DNA of 64,000 nt from DASRFA01 sp035651755. Lineage in GTDB: Bacteria > Desulfobacterota > Binatia > UBA12015. Position numbers and translations under genes: made by a program. Positions 34,771 to 43,959 of the stretch are shown here, piece after piece (positions within the stretch are counted from its first letter, which is position 1; every line of letters begins with the position of its first letter). The notes beneath the pieces were generated by a model. That model saw only the letters and a program-made list of their open reading frames with translations, had not been told where the DNA came from and searched no databases. The DNA lies in assembly GCA_035651755.1 (NCBI GenBank), contig DASRFA010000056.1, positions 434,001 through 498,000 on the forward strand, given 5' to 3'.

Positions 34771-35109
34771 TCAGTGGCCGGCGCCGTGCGGCTCCCGAGC
34801 GAGAAGCTCCGCCACCGGCTCGCGCACCCACTGCCCCGATCTTTCGATCCGCGCGGCGGCGACGAAGTCGTAGCGGAGCCAGTAGATGATGCGGGCGAGG
34901 GGGCGCGCCGGCTCATGCCGGGGTCGATGGTAGACCCACTTCTCGTTGAACTCGATCCCGTGCTCCTCCTGGATGCGGGCCTCGTTCACCGAGCCGATGG
35001 TTTCGTCCGGCGTGCCGAAGAGGCGCACGACGTCGTTCCGCGTCGGCGTGACGGCCGCGCCGGGTTCCAGGTGCGGTGCCGCCGCCTCGAGGGTCTCCGC
35101 GATCGCCAC
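34771..35109 (-). CDS. Uncharacterised protein at the end of the nuo cluster
   Basis: 112 residues from a GTG that sits 1 bp after the nuoF stop codon, so translation is coupled to nuoF. The sequence is soluble and charged (DVVRLFGTPDETIGSVNEAR, EKWVYHRPRHEP, IIYWLRYDFVAAARIERSG), with no Cys, no signal and no membrane helix. I do not recognise a family. Tight linkage to complex I genes suggests an accessory or assembly role, which is inference. Confidence 0.65.
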   Translation of the reverse strand: MAIAETLEAAAPHLEPGAAVTPTRNDVVRLFGTPDETIGSVNEARIQEEHGIEFNEKWVYHRPRHEPARPLARIIYWLRYDFVAAARIERSGQWVREPVAELLAREPHGAGH

Positions 35110-35110
35110 G

Positions 35111-36397
35111 TCAGACCTCGAACGACGTGCCGGCGAGCGGGCAGCCGCCGTGCTCGACGTGCGCCTCGAACTCCGGCCGGAAGCGGCGCAGGAAGTAGCC
35201 CGTGCCCCACGCGGCGGCGTCCGAGAGCGCGCAGATCGTACGCGCCTCCATGAACTTCCCGACCTCGTCGATGGTGTCGAGGTCGCTCGCGCGCGCGGTT
35301 CCGTTCTCGACCTGGACGAGCAGCTTGTGGAGCCACCCCGTGCCCTCGCGGCACTGCGTGCATTGCCCGCACGACTCGTGGCGGAAGAAGCGCGCGATCA
35401 CGAGGGCGGCGCGCACCATGCAGGCGGTGTCGTCCATCACGATGATCGCGCCCGTCCCGAGGAGGGTGCCGTTCTTCTGCAGGTTGTCGTGGTCCATCGT
35501 GACCTGCATCGCGGTCTCGGCGGTCAGGACGGGCATCGACACGCCGCCCGGGATGACCGCCTTCAGCGTGCGACCCGGGCGGAGCCCGCCCGCGTGCTCG
35601 AAGATGATGTCGCGAAGCGGCGTCCCGAGCGGCAGCTCGAACGTCCCGGGTCGCATCACGTGCCCGCTCACGCCGAAGATCGTCGTGCCGGTGCTCTTCT
35701 CGGTGCCGATCGCTTTGAACCAGTCTGCGCCGTTCCGGACGATGTGCGGCACGTGCGACATGGTCTCGACGTTGTTGATGGTCGTCGGACGCCGCCAGAG
35801 GCCGGAGATGGCCGGGAACGGAGGCCGCTTCCGCGGCTGTCCCTTCCGGCCCTCGAGCGACTCCATGAGGCCGGTCTCCTCGCCGCAGATGTACGCGCCC
35901 GCGCCGCGGTGCACGTACACCTCGAAGCCGATGCCCGAGCCGAGGACGCTCGGGCCGAGCAAGCCCGCCGCGCGCGCCTCCGCGATCGCCGCGCTCAGGT
36001 TCTCGTAGGCGGTACGGTACTCGCCGCGCACGTAGACGTAGGCGGCGTCGACGTGATTCGCGATCGCCGCGATGAGGAGGCCCTCGATCAGGAGGTGCGG
36101 GTTGCGCTCGAGGATCTGCCGATCCTTGAACGTGCCGGGCTCGCTCTCGTCGGCGTTGCACGCGATGTAGCGCGGCCGGACGTTGTCGGCAGGCATGAAC
36201 GACCACTTCATGCCGGTCGAGAAGCCCGCGCCGCCCCGACCCCGCAGGCCCGACGCCTTCACGAGGTTCTGGATCTCCTCGGGTTTCATCTCGCGCAGCG
36301 CCTTCTCGGCGGCGGCATAGCCGCCGTGCGCGCGGTAGTCGCGCAGACCCGACCAGTTCTCGCCGTCGGGCGGGAGCAGGTATCCCTGGAACGCCAC
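35111..36397 (-). CDS. nuoF: NADH-quinone oxidoreductase subunit F
   Basis: 428 residues, normal size. The NADH/FMN site is shown by GRGGAGFSTGMKW and the Gly-rich stretch CGEETGLMESLEG; the N3 4Fe-4S cluster by ESCGQCTQCREG. NuoF takes the hydride from NADH and passes electrons via FMN to the Fe-S chain. It follows nuoE with 1 bp between stop and start and precedes the 112-residue gene. It belongs to the peripheral arm, N module. Confidence 0.96.
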   Translation of the reverse strand: MAFQGYLLPPDGENWSGLRDYRAHGGYAAAEKALREMKPEEIQNLVKASGLRGRGGAGFSTGMKWSFMPADNVRPRYIACNADESEPGTFKDRQILERNPHLLIEGLLIAAIANHVDAAYVYVRGEYRTAYENLSAAIAEARAAGLLGPSVLGSGIGFEVYVHRGAGAYICGEETGLMESLEGRKGQPRKRPPFPAISGLWRRPTTINNVETMSHVPHIVRNGADWFKAIGTEKSTGTTIFGVSGHVMRPGTFELPLGTPLRDIIFEHAGGLRPGRTLKAVIPGGVSMPVLTAETAMQVTMDHDNLQKNGTLLGTGAIIVMDDTACMVRAALVIARFFRHESCGQCTQCREGTGWLHKLLVQVENGTARASDLDTIDEVGKFMEARTICALSDAAAWGTGYFLRRFRPEFEAHVEHGGCPLAGTSFEV

Positions 36398-36398
36398 C

Positions 36399-36974
36399 TC
36401 AGCTCCCTCCGCCGTTCAGCGGGCGCGCCGCTCCGGGCGCAAGCGTCCCGCTCGCGCCCGTCTTGCTCGCCGTCTGCGCGGCGTCGGCCGCCGCGGCGCG
36501 CGCGCGGAGGCGCGCGATGAGGTCGACCAGCCCGCCCTCCGTCAGGCACTCCACGTACGGCTCGTTGTTCACCTGCAGCACCGGCGCCGTGCCGCACGAC
36601 CCGAGGCACTCGGTCTCGCGCAGCGAGAACATGCCGTCCTCGCTGACCTCGCCCGCGCAGATGTCGAGCTCGTGCTCGAGCGCGCGCACGAGGCCGCGCG
36701 CGCCGGCGAGGCAGCACGGCAGGTTCGTGCACACCTGGAGATGCCAGCGCCCGACCGGCTCGACGCTGTACATCGGGTAGAACGAGATCACCTCCTCGAC
36801 CTCGATCACCGGGATCTCCAGGAGCTCCGCGAGGTCGGGGATCGTGTCGGGCGGAATCCAGCCGCCGCGCTCCGCCTGCACCCAGTGGAGCGCGGTCAGG
36901 AGCACCGCGCGCTTCTCCGGGTACTTCGGAAACTCGGCGACGACCCGCGCTCTGAGCTCGTCCGAAAGAGCCAT
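36399..36974 (-). CDS. nuoE: NADH-quinone oxidoreductase subunit E
   Basis: 191 residues; the core is the 24-kDa 2Fe-2S protein with Cys pairs in VCTNLPCCLAG and ETECLGSCGTAP (N1a cluster). An Ala-rich tail of about 35 residues (after RLRARAAAADAAQ) is longer than in most homologs. It contacts NuoF, whose gene starts right behind. N module of the peripheral arm. Confidence 0.95.
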   Translation of the reverse strand: MALSDELRARVVAEFPKYPEKRAVLLTALHWVQAERGGWIPPDTIPDLAELLEIPVIEVEEVISFYPMYSVEPVGRWHLQVCTNLPCCLAGARGLVRALEHELDICAGEVSEDGMFSLRETECLGSCGTAPVLQVNNEPYVECLTEGGLVDLIARLRARAAAADAAQTASKTGASGTLAPGAARPLNGGGS

Positions 36975-37018
36975 CCTTCCCTACCCCGCGATCGCCTGCG
37001 CGGACGACGGCCGCGGCA

Positions 37019-38284
37019 TCAGCGGTCGCACTCCCCGCCGATCATGTTGATCATGTCGAACGTCGGGATGACGTCGGCCAGGAGCGCCCCCTGGATCATG
37101 GGCGACAGCGCCTGCGTGTTCGAGAAGCTCGGGGAGCGCGCGCGGCACTTGTACGGCTTCCCGGTGCCGTCGCTCACGAGGTAGAAGCCGAGCTCGCCGT
37201 TCCCGCCCTCGACCGCGAGGTACACCTCGCCGACCGGCGGCGTCGGCCCCTCGGTCACGAGCTTGAACTGCGCAATCAGCTCCTCCATCCGGTTGAACAC
37301 GCGTCCCTTGCCCGCGAGCCGAACCTTCGGGTCGTTCACGTCGACCGGACCGGGCGGCATCTGGTCGAGGCACTGCTCCACGATCCGCCGGCTCTGCTTC
37401 AGCTCCTCGATCCGGACCAGGAAGCGATCCAGGTTGTCGCCGAGCTCGCCGACCGGGACGTCGAAGTCGACGCGGTCGTAGACGAGGTAGGGCTGCGCGC
37501 GCCGGATGTCGTAAGGCACGCCGGCGGCGCGGAGGAGCGGCCCGGTCACGCCGAGCGCGACCAGCTGCTCCTTCGAGAGGAGCCCGGTCTTCTCCATCCG
37601 CTCGCGGAAGATCGGGTTCGCGAGCAGGAGGTCCTCGAGGTCCTGCTGGAGCTTTGCCGCCTGCGCGAGCTTGTCGCGCACGAACGCGGGGAACTCGCGC
37701 CCGACGTCGACCGAGACGCCGCCGATGCGGACGTAGTTCGTCGTCACGCGCGCGCCGCAGAGGTGGTCGTGGATGTCCCAGACGTGCTCGCGCGCCTCGA
37801 CCGCGTAGAGGAATGCGGTGAACGCGCCGAGCTCGAGCGAGCACGCGCCGAGGCACGTGTAGTGGTCGGACATGCGCGACACTTCGCTGGCGATGACGCG
37901 GAGGTACTTGCAGCGCTCGGGCACGTCGATCGCGAAGAGCTTCTCGCAGGCGAGCGCGTAGCCGACGTTGTTGATCATCGGCGACACGTAGTTCAGGCGG
38001 TCGGTGTACGGGAACGCCTGGTAGTAGAGGCCGCTCTCGCACTCCTTCTCGAAGCCGCGGTGCAGGTAGCCGACCTCGACCTCCGACTCGACGATGCGCT
38101 CGCCGTCGAGCTTCAGGAGGATCCGGACGGTGCCGTGCGTCGCCGGGTGCGACGGCCCCATCTTGAGCTCCATCGGCTCGAAGGGGAGGTCGAGGGTGTC
38201 CTCCGCGGGCTCCGGCGCCCTCGTCTCGGGCGCCACCGACGCCGGCGCGCCGTGCGTCTCCGTATGGGGATCGTGCTCGGACAT
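37019..38284 (-). CDS. nuoD: NADH-quinone oxidoreductase subunit D
   Basis: 421 residues from the ATG at 38284; a TTG 15 bp upstream is possible. The 49-kDa core shows MGPSHPATHGTVRILLKLDGE, GYLHRGFEKECE and, near the end, RARSPSFSNTQALS with ending GECDR, which forms part of the quinone pocket. The N-terminal 40 residues are an acidic, Pro-rich extension without counterpart in E. coli. Q module. C and D are separate genes, not fused. Confidence 0.96.
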   Translation of the reverse strand: MSEHDPHTETHGAPASVAPETRAPEPAEDTLDLPFEPMELKMGPSHPATHGTVRILLKLDGERIVESEVEVGYLHRGFEKECESGLYYQAFPYTDRLNYVSPMINNVGYALACEKLFAIDVPERCKYLRVIASEVSRMSDHYTCLGACSLELGAFTAFLYAVEAREHVWDIHDHLCGARVTTNYVRIGGVSVDVGREFPAFVRDKLAQAAKLQQDLEDLLLANPIFRERMEKTGLLSKEQLVALGVTGPLLRAAGVPYDIRRAQPYLVYDRVDFDVPVGELGDNLDRFLVRIEELKQSRRIVEQCLDQMPPGPVDVNDPKVRLAGKGRVFNRMEELIAQFKLVTEGPTPPVGEVYLAVEGGNGELGFYLVSDGTGKPYKCRARSPSFSNTQALSPMIQGALLADVIPTFDMINMIGGECDR

Positions 38285-38324
38285 CGTTCGCTCGCTCAAC
38301 GCCGGCAGGTCGCGACGCGCGCGC

Positions 38325-38906
38325 TCACTTCCGGAGGTCGTCGTTCATCGGGTCGCGGTGCACGGCGCCCGGGCCGATGATCGGCTGGCGGCGCTCCTTC
38401 GGGTAGTCCTTCCGCAGCGGGTGTCCCTCGAACTCCTCGTAGAGGTAGATGCGCTTCAGGCCGGGGTGCCCGTCGAACCGGATCCCGTAGAGGTCCCAGG
38501 TCTCGCGCTCGAGCCAGTTCGCGCCCGGCCAGACGTCGACGACGCTCGCGACCGACGGGTCGCTCTCCTCGACCGGCACCTTGAGCCGCAGGCGGTGGTT
38601 CTTCTCGACCGAGTACAGGTGGTACACGATCTCGAAGCGCGGGCTCCGGCCGAGGTAGTCGACGGCGGTGACGTCGACGAGGAGGTCGAAGCTCGCGTCG
38701 GGGTCGTCGCGCAGGAACCGGCACATCGCGATCAGCGCGCCGCGGTCGACGATCGCGGTCGCGTCGCCGCGGAAGTCGTCGGTCGCGATGATCGCCGAGC
38801 CGAACGCGTCGGCCAGCCGGCGCAGCACCGGGTGACGCGCCGTCGCGTCGCCGGTTTCGGAGACGCCCGCCGCCTCGCCCGTCGGAGCCGTCGGTGCTTC
38901 CGGCAC
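38325..38906 (-). CDS. nuoC: NADH-quinone oxidoreductase subunit C
   Basis: 193 residues from a GTG. The 30-kDa subunit signature is ERETWDLYGIRFDGHPGLKRIYLYEEFEGHPLRKDYP. The N-terminal 25 residues (APTAPTGEAAG) are poorly conserved. It lies 9 bp after nuoI and before nuoD, in the same operon. Q module. Confidence 0.95.
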   Translation of the reverse strand: MPEAPTAPTGEAAGVSETGDATARHPVLRRLADAFGSAIIATDDFRGDATAIVDRGALIAMCRFLRDDPDASFDLLVDVTAVDYLGRSPRFEIVYHLYSVEKNHRLRLKVPVEESDPSVASVVDVWPGANWLERETWDLYGIRFDGHPGLKRIYLYEEFEGHPLRKDYPKERRQPIIGPGAVHRDPMNDDLRK

Positions 38907-38915
38907 GCGCCCCTC

Positions 38916-39458
38916 CTAGCGGTCGTAGCTGCGGCGGACGAAGTCGAGCCGCCGCGCGAGCCGGTCGACGGGGACCAGCAGGTCTTCCTTGTGCCACAGC
39001 GTCCCCGCGCGCGAGAACGTCGAGATCTCGATGCGATCGCTCATCACGATCGCCTCCTCGGGACACGCTTCCTCGCACAGCCCGCAGTACATGCAGCGCC
39101 CCATGTCGATGTCGAAGACCTTGGGGTAGCGCTCGATCGCGTCGGCGGTCTCGGCCGGGTCGATTTGGATGCAGTCGACCGGGCACGCCCACTCGCAGAG
39201 GCCGCAGGCGACGCAGCGCTCCTTGCCGTTCTCCATCTGGACGAGCACCGGCATGCCGCGGAAGGACGCCGGCTTCACGACGTCCTCCTCGGGGAACATC
39301 ACGGTGGCGACGGTCGGCTTGCCGCGGATCCAGCCGAAGAGGTTCCGGAAGAAATGGCGCGACGTGACGGCGAGGCCCTTCGCGATCGCTCGCGCTCCGA
39401 GCGGGCCCGCCTGCGCGCGGAGAGCCTGGCGATCGACCTTGACGACTCGCGTGGCCAT
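38916..39458 (-). CDS. nuoI: NADH-quinone oxidoreductase subunit I
   Basis: 180 residues. Two 4Fe-4S clusters are bound by CVACGLCEWACP and CMYCGLCEEACP (N6a, N6b), linking NuoG to NuoB. ATG at 39458 gives the standard amphipathic N-terminal helix region (HFFRNLFGWIRGKPTVA). It is placed between nuoG and nuoC, unlike the usual position between H and J. Confidence 0.95.
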   Translation of the reverse strand: MATRVVKVDRQALRAQAGPLGARAIAKGLAVTSRHFFRNLFGWIRGKPTVATVMFPEEDVVKPASFRGMPVLVQMENGKERCVACGLCEWACPVDCIQIDPAETADAIERYPKVFDIDMGRCMYCGLCEEACPEEAIVMSDRIEISTFSRAGTLWHKEDLLVPVDRLARRLDFVRRSYDR

Positions 39459-39462
39459 CGCT

Positions 39463-41223
39463 TCAGGCCCCCGCCGGCGGAGAAGGCGGCGCCGGGGCCG
39501 GCGGCGCTCCGGGTCCGGCAGTGCTCGGCGTCGCGGGCGAGCTCGTCGACGCCGAAGGATCGGCGGCCGCGCTCGGGAGGCCGAGGCTCCCGAGGCGCGC
39601 GAGCGACATGCCGCGGTACGGCGCAACCGCCGCGGCCATCTCGTCGAACGCGGCACGCGGATCGAACGCGGCGCCGGCGGCGCCGAGCGCGGCCGCGAGG
39701 CGCGCGAACACTTCGCCGTCCGCCACGAGCCCTTCGGGCGGATGCACGGCACGGCGAATGCGCTGCACGCGCCCGGCGTCGTTGGTGAAGCTGCCGTCCT
39801 TCTCCGCCCAGGTCGCGCCCGGGATCAGGACGGTCGCGAGGCCCGTGAGCGGGCTCCGCGTCGTGTCGTGCAGGATCAGCGCTTCGAGGCCGGCGACCGC
39901 GCTCGTCGCCGCCTCTTCTCCCGCGACCACCGCGAGGTCGTCGCTGCCGACGACCCAGAGCGCGCGCACCTCGCCGGCGGCGCAGGCTGCGAGGATCGCC
40001 GCGACGTCGCGGGCGCTGCTCGCCGGAACGAGGCCGACGTCGCGCGCGCCGCGCGCGTTCGCGACCTTCTCGGGCTTGATGAGAAAGTCGTCCGACGCGC
40101 CGAGCGGCACGGCGAGCGCCACGTTCGGCGTCTTCAGCACGTCGTGCACGAGGCGCGCGAGCCGGAAGGACTCCTCGTTCGTGAGCCGCGGCGACACGAT
40201 GACGCCGACGCTCGCGGCGCCGTGCTTCTCGATCGACTGGCGGAGCGCGACCGCCGCCGCGGCGAGCGCGTCGTCGACCGTCGGGGCCACCGGGCCCGCG
40301 CCGTTGCCGCCCGGCGACGCGACCGGAGCCGCGCCTTCCTCCGCGATCGGCATGTCGCGCACGAACGGGACCCGGATCCGGCTCTCGTCGTGCACGAACG
40401 CGTAGTTCAGGCGGCCGTAGTCGCACATCCAGGTGTCGTTCACGGCGTCGTTGCGGCGCGGCAGGAGGCGCTGGATCTCGTTCTTGAAGACGCCGATCTT
40501 GACGTTGCAGCCGTTCGCGCAGCTCGGGCAGACCGACTCGGTCTCCTCGAGGAACCAGACGCGGCGCTTGTGGTGGAAGTCGGCGGAGAGGAGCGCGCCG
40601 ACCGGGCAGATGTCGGCGGTATTGATCGAGTAGTCGTTGTCGAGCGGCCGGCCGGCGGAGGCGCCGATGCGGGAGCGGTCGCCCATGCCGAACACGCGCA
40701 GCTCGTTCGTCTTCGAGATCTCCTTCGTGAAGCGGACGCAGCGCCGGCACAGGATGCAGCGCTCCTGATCGAAGATCACGCGCGGGCCGATCGGATAGCG
40801 CTTGACGCCCTTGCGACGCGGCGACGTCGTGCGCGAATGGCCGCGGCCGTAGCCGTACGAGTAGTCCTGCAGGTAGCACTCGCCGGCCTGGTCGCAGATC
40901 GGGCAGTCGAGCGGGTGGTTGATGAGGAGCAGCTCCATCACTCCTTCGCGCGCGTGCTTCACCTCGGGCGCGGTGGTGTCGACGATCATGCCGTCGGTCA
41001 CCGGCGTGTTGCAGGCGATCTGGAGCTTCGGCGCCTTCTCGATCTTGACCTGGCACATCCGGCAGCTTCCGTCGATCGAAAGCTTCGGATGGTAGCAGTA
41101 GTGCGGGATCTCGATGCCGTTGTCGAGCGCGACCTGGAGGAGCGGCGTCCCGGCCTCTGCGACGATCGCGCGCCCGTCGATGTGTACGGTGACGGGCTTC
41201 TTGAAGGCGCTCGCGTCAGTCAT
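39463..41223 (-). CDS. nuoG: NADH-quinone oxidoreductase subunit G
   Basis: 586 residues, shorter than E. coli NuoG (about 900) but with all N-terminal Fe-S ligands: 2Fe-2S (HYCYHPKLSIDGSCRMCQVKI, then ACNTP), His-ligated N5 (HPLDCPICDQAGECYLQ) and N4 (CILCRRCVRFT ... CPVGAL), plus a CPSCANGC element like the N7 ligands. The molybdopterin-like domain is reduced. The last 40 residues are Pro/Ala/Ser-rich. It starts 8 bp inside the nuoB reading frame end and precedes nuoI by 4 bp. Confidence 0.94.
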   Translation of the reverse strand: MTDASAFKKPVTVHIDGRAIVAEAGTPLLQVALDNGIEIPHYCYHPKLSIDGSCRMCQVKIEKAPKLQIACNTPVTDGMIVDTTAPEVKHAREGVMELLLINHPLDCPICDQAGECYLQDYSYGYGRGHSRTTSPRRKGVKRYPIGPRVIFDQERCILCRRCVRFTKEISKTNELRVFGMGDRSRIGASAGRPLDNDYSINTADICPVGALLSADFHHKRRVWFLEETESVCPSCANGCNVKIGVFKNEIQRLLPRRNDAVNDTWMCDYGRLNYAFVHDESRIRVPFVRDMPIAEEGAAPVASPGGNGAGPVAPTVDDALAAAAVALRQSIEKHGAASVGVIVSPRLTNEESFRLARLVHDVLKTPNVALAVPLGASDDFLIKPEKVANARGARDVGLVPASSARDVAAILAACAAGEVRALWVVGSDDLAVVAGEEAATSAVAGLEALILHDTTRSPLTGLATVLIPGATWAEKDGSFTNDAGRVQRIRRAVHPPEGLVADGEVFARLAAALGAAGAAFDPRAAFDEMAAAVAPYRGMSLARLGSLGLPSAAADPSASTSSPATPSTAGPGAPPAPAPPSPPAGA

Positions 41224-41833
41224 CGTCGCGATGAAGCGGAACCGTTCCGGGCACGATCTTCTCCGGCCCGTGCTCGAGGAAGTCCGTCGCCGTCTGCTTG
41301 CCGTGGATGTTGGCGATCGGCCGGCCCGGGCGCTCGAGCGTGATCCGCTCCTGGAGCTTCAGGAGCCCGTCGATGACGGCCTCCGGGCGCGGCGGGCAGC
41401 CCGGGACGTAGATGTCGACCGGGATGATCGTGTCGATGCCCTGCACGACGGCGTAGTTGTTGTACGGGCCGCCCGTGTTCGTGCAGTTGCCGAACGAGAG
41501 CACCCACTTCGGGTCCGACATCTGCTCCCAGACCCGGCGGAGGATCGGGGCCTGGCGATGCGTGATCGTTCCGACGACCAGAAGCAGATCCGACTGGCGC
41601 GGCGTGAAGCGGGGCAGCGTCATGCCAAAGCGGTCGGTGTCGAAGCGCGGACCGGTGACCGACATGTACTCCATGCCGCAGCACGCGGTGACGAACGGAT
41701 ACTGGAAGAACGCGTACTTCCGCGCCCACGCGAGCGCGTCCTGGTAGCGCGAGGTGATGAACGAGTCGCGCGCGTCGGTCCCGCCGGGCCGCCCGTCGGG
41801 ATGGAGGAACTCTTCTTTGCTCTCGATGGCCAT
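41216..41833 (-). CDS. nuoB: NADH-quinone oxidoreductase subunit B
   Basis: 205 residues. The N2 cluster ligands are visible: adjacent Cys pair in TACCGMEYM, Cys in FGNCTNTGGPY and Cys in VPGCPPRPEAV. The ATG at 41833 is chosen over upstream codons that code for an Arg-rich non-homologous stretch. It is the first gene of the cluster as transcribed; about 107 bp upstream separate it from the Cys-rich small protein gene and should hold the promoter. No nuoA precedes it. Confidence 0.95.
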   Translation of the reverse strand: MAIESKEEFLHPDGRPGGTDARDSFITSRYQDALAWARKYAFFQYPFVTACCGMEYMSVTGPRFDTDRFGMTLPRFTPRQSDLLLVVGTITHRQAPILRRVWEQMSDPKWVLSFGNCTNTGGPYNNYAVVQGIDTIIPVDIYVPGCPPRPEAVIDGLLKLQERITLERPGRPIANIHGKQTATDFLEHGPEKIVPGTVPLHRDDD

Positions 41834-41940
41834 GCGCTCGATCCGGGGCGCAGCGCGCCCGCGCCCCCAGCAATCACCGTAACGGCGGGCTCTCCGCGGC
41901 ACCAGCCCACCTGGCTTCAGCGGCCCTTACGCTGTGCATT

Positions 41941-42147
41941 TCAGACCCTGAAGCCGGCGTTCGGCGACCAGTGGACGATGACGCCGGGGCCACCGGCGCC
42001 CTTCGCCGGGTCCATGTCCGAATCGCATCCGAACTCGCACGGCTCGCCGTCGACGCACGGCTGACAGCAGAAGACGACGCTGCCGCGCCGGATGCCGCGA
42101 TCGACCGCGATCGGGCAGCCGCATTTCGGACACGTCAAGTTCGCCAT
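41941..42147 (-). CDS. Small Cys-rich metal-binding protein
   Basis: 68 residues with ten Cys: CPKCGCPIAV, VVFCCQPCVDGEPCEFGC. The spacing CxxCxC...CCxxC resembles bacterial metallothionein-like or zinc-ribbon proteins, so zinc or other soft-metal binding is likely. A GGAGA ribosome site lies about 9 bp upstream of the ATG. It sits 45 bp after the stop of arnT on the same strand and could be read from the arn transcript. No specific family is claimed. Confidence 0.65.
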   Translation of the reverse strand: MANLTCPKCGCPIAVDRGIRRGSVVFCCQPCVDGEPCEFGCDSDMDPAKGAGGPGVIVHWSPNAGFRV

Positions 42148-42192
42148 CGCCGTGGTCTCTCCGAGCGTTCGACGGTGCGCGACGCAGGCCCG

Positions 42193-43959
42193 TCAGCTTC
42201 CGGTCGCCCGTTCGTGCACGGCGGCCGGCGCGCGCGCCGACTCGCCTCCCGGGGTCGGGAAGTTGACCAGTAGCACACGCTTCCCGTCGCTTGCGAGGAC
42301 GCGGGGGGCGGGCGAGAGCGAGCTCGCGAGCTCTGGCACCATCGCGCGATCGGTCGCGATGAAGACCTTCCGGCCCGACGACCATTCGGCCTGGAGGCGG
42401 CCGAGGTCGCTCCAGAAGAACTCCCCGTAGTCGGCGGACGAGCGCGCGCTGTCCGTGATCTCGTTGAAGGTCGCGTGCGGGTCGAGCATCGTCACCCGGC
42501 CGCGCGTGTAGAAGGAAAGGCTCTGCATGAGCCGGCGGTAGCTGACGACGAGCGGTCGGTCCGCAGGCACGGCTTCGCGCTCGATCGCGATCGCGAGGTC
42601 GCGCGTCGTCTTCGCGATCCCGCGGCCGCCGATCGCACCGAAGAGGGCGAGGCCGAGCCCGAGCACGAGCACGAGGAGCTGCGCCGGCGCGGCACCACCG
42701 CCGGTGCTCGCGTCGGAGCGCGCGCGCAGGACCATCCACCCGGCCCCGAACAGGGCGACCCCGGCCGACGCCGCGGCGAGCGCGAGCGCGCGGATCTCGG
42801 GAGGTTCGGCGTCGAACCGCGGCCCGACCCACGGCGCGGCGACCGCTCCGATCGCCGACCCGACGAGCACCACGCCTCCGACCGCGGCGAGGCACCACGC
42901 GACCGAGATGAGCGCGCGGCGGATCGCGACCGGCTCGTCCAGGGCGCGATCGATCCACGCGCCGGCGAGGAGCGCAAGAGCAGGAAACGCGGGCAGGACG
43001 TAGGGCGGGAGCTTCGAGCTTGCGGCCGAGAAGAAGAGCACGATGCCGCCCGCCCACAGGGAAAGCAGGCGCACCGGCGCACGCGGCAGGCTGCGCGCCG
43101 CGGCCCGCCCCGGCTTCTCGACCGCCAGCGCGGCGACCAGCAGGGTCCACGGCAGACCGCCCGCGATCACGATCGGCAGGTAGTAGAGCGGCCCTTCGGG
43201 ATGCCCGACGGAGCGGGTCGCGAAGCGCTCGATGTGCTCGCGGACGAAGAAGACGTACGGGAACTCCGGATTCCGGGTCGAGACCGCCGCGAACCACGGC
43301 ACCGCGATCACCGCGAACACCGCGATCGGCGCCGGACGCAGAAAGGCGCGCACGGTCGCGAAGTCGCGCTGCCAGAGGAGGAACGCGAGGCCGATCGCCC
43401 CCGGCACGACGAGCGCGACGAGACCCTTCGCGAGGACGCCGAGCGCCACCGCGCCGGCGGCCGCCGCGCACCAGGGACCCTTCCGCTCCGCGCGGTGGGC
43501 GGCGAAGAGCGTCGCGAGCGTCGCCGTGAAGCAGGCGGTCAGCAGCACGTCGATCACGAGCACCTGGGAGAGGACGAAGAAGAGCGGGGTCGTCGCGAGG
43601 AGCGCGGCCGCGACGAGCGCCGCCCGTCTCCCGAACATCGCGAGCCCGAGGCGATGGACGAGCGCGATCGTCGCGATGCCGGCGAGAGCGGGCGCCAGGC
43701 GCGCCGACCACTCGCTCATGCCGAACGCGTGGTAGGACGCTCCGACGAGCCAGTACAAGAGCGGCGGCTTCTCGAAATACTTGACGTAGTTGAGCCGCGG
43801 CGTGATCCAGTCGCCGAGCTCCAGCATCTCGCGCGGGATCTCCGCGTACCGGCCCTCGTCCGGGTCCTGGAGGACGAAGCCTCCGATCCGGCCCAGGTAG
43901 GCGATCGCGACGAGGGCGAGCCCGGTCCACGCGAGGATGCGAAGGCGGCGGTCGGTCAT
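42193..43959 (-). CDS. arnT: Lipid A 4-amino-4-deoxy-L-arabinose transferase, ArnT-type (GT39-like)
   Basis: 588 residues, many membrane helices. The family start is typical: QDPDEGRYAEIPREMLELGDWITPRLNYVKYFEKPPLLYWL, with the acidic pair of the first periplasmic loop. It transfers L-Ara4N from undecaprenyl phosphate to lipid A on the periplasmic side, lowering negative charge and giving resistance to cationic peptides. The ATG at 43959 overlaps the arnD stop (ATGA). The C-terminal part is a soluble periplasmic domain. Call rests on the sequence plus operon context; PMT/GT39 enzymes with other donors look alike. Confidence 0.88.
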   Translation of the reverse strand: MTDRRLRILAWTGLALVAIAYLGRIGGFVLQDPDEGRYAEIPREMLELGDWITPRLNYVKYFEKPPLLYWLVGASYHAFGMSEWSARLAPALAGIATIALVHRLGLAMFGRRAALVAAALLATTPLFFVLSQVLVIDVLLTACFTATLATLFAAHRAERKGPWCAAAAGAVALGVLAKGLVALVVPGAIGLAFLLWQRDFATVRAFLRPAPIAVFAVIAVPWFAAVSTRNPEFPYVFFVREHIERFATRSVGHPEGPLYYLPIVIAGGLPWTLLVAALAVEKPGRAAARSLPRAPVRLLSLWAGGIVLFFSAASSKLPPYVLPAFPALALLAGAWIDRALDEPVAIRRALISVAWCLAAVGGVVLVGSAIGAVAAPWVGPRFDAEPPEIRALALAAASAGVALFGAGWMVLRARSDASTGGGAAPAQLLVLVLGLGLALFGAIGGRGIAKTTRDLAIAIEREAVPADRPLVVSYRRLMQSLSFYTRGRVTMLDPHATFNEITDSARSSADYGEFFWSDLGRLQAEWSSGRKVFIATDRAMVPELASSLSPAPRVLASDGKRVLLVNFPTPGGESARAPAAVHERATGS

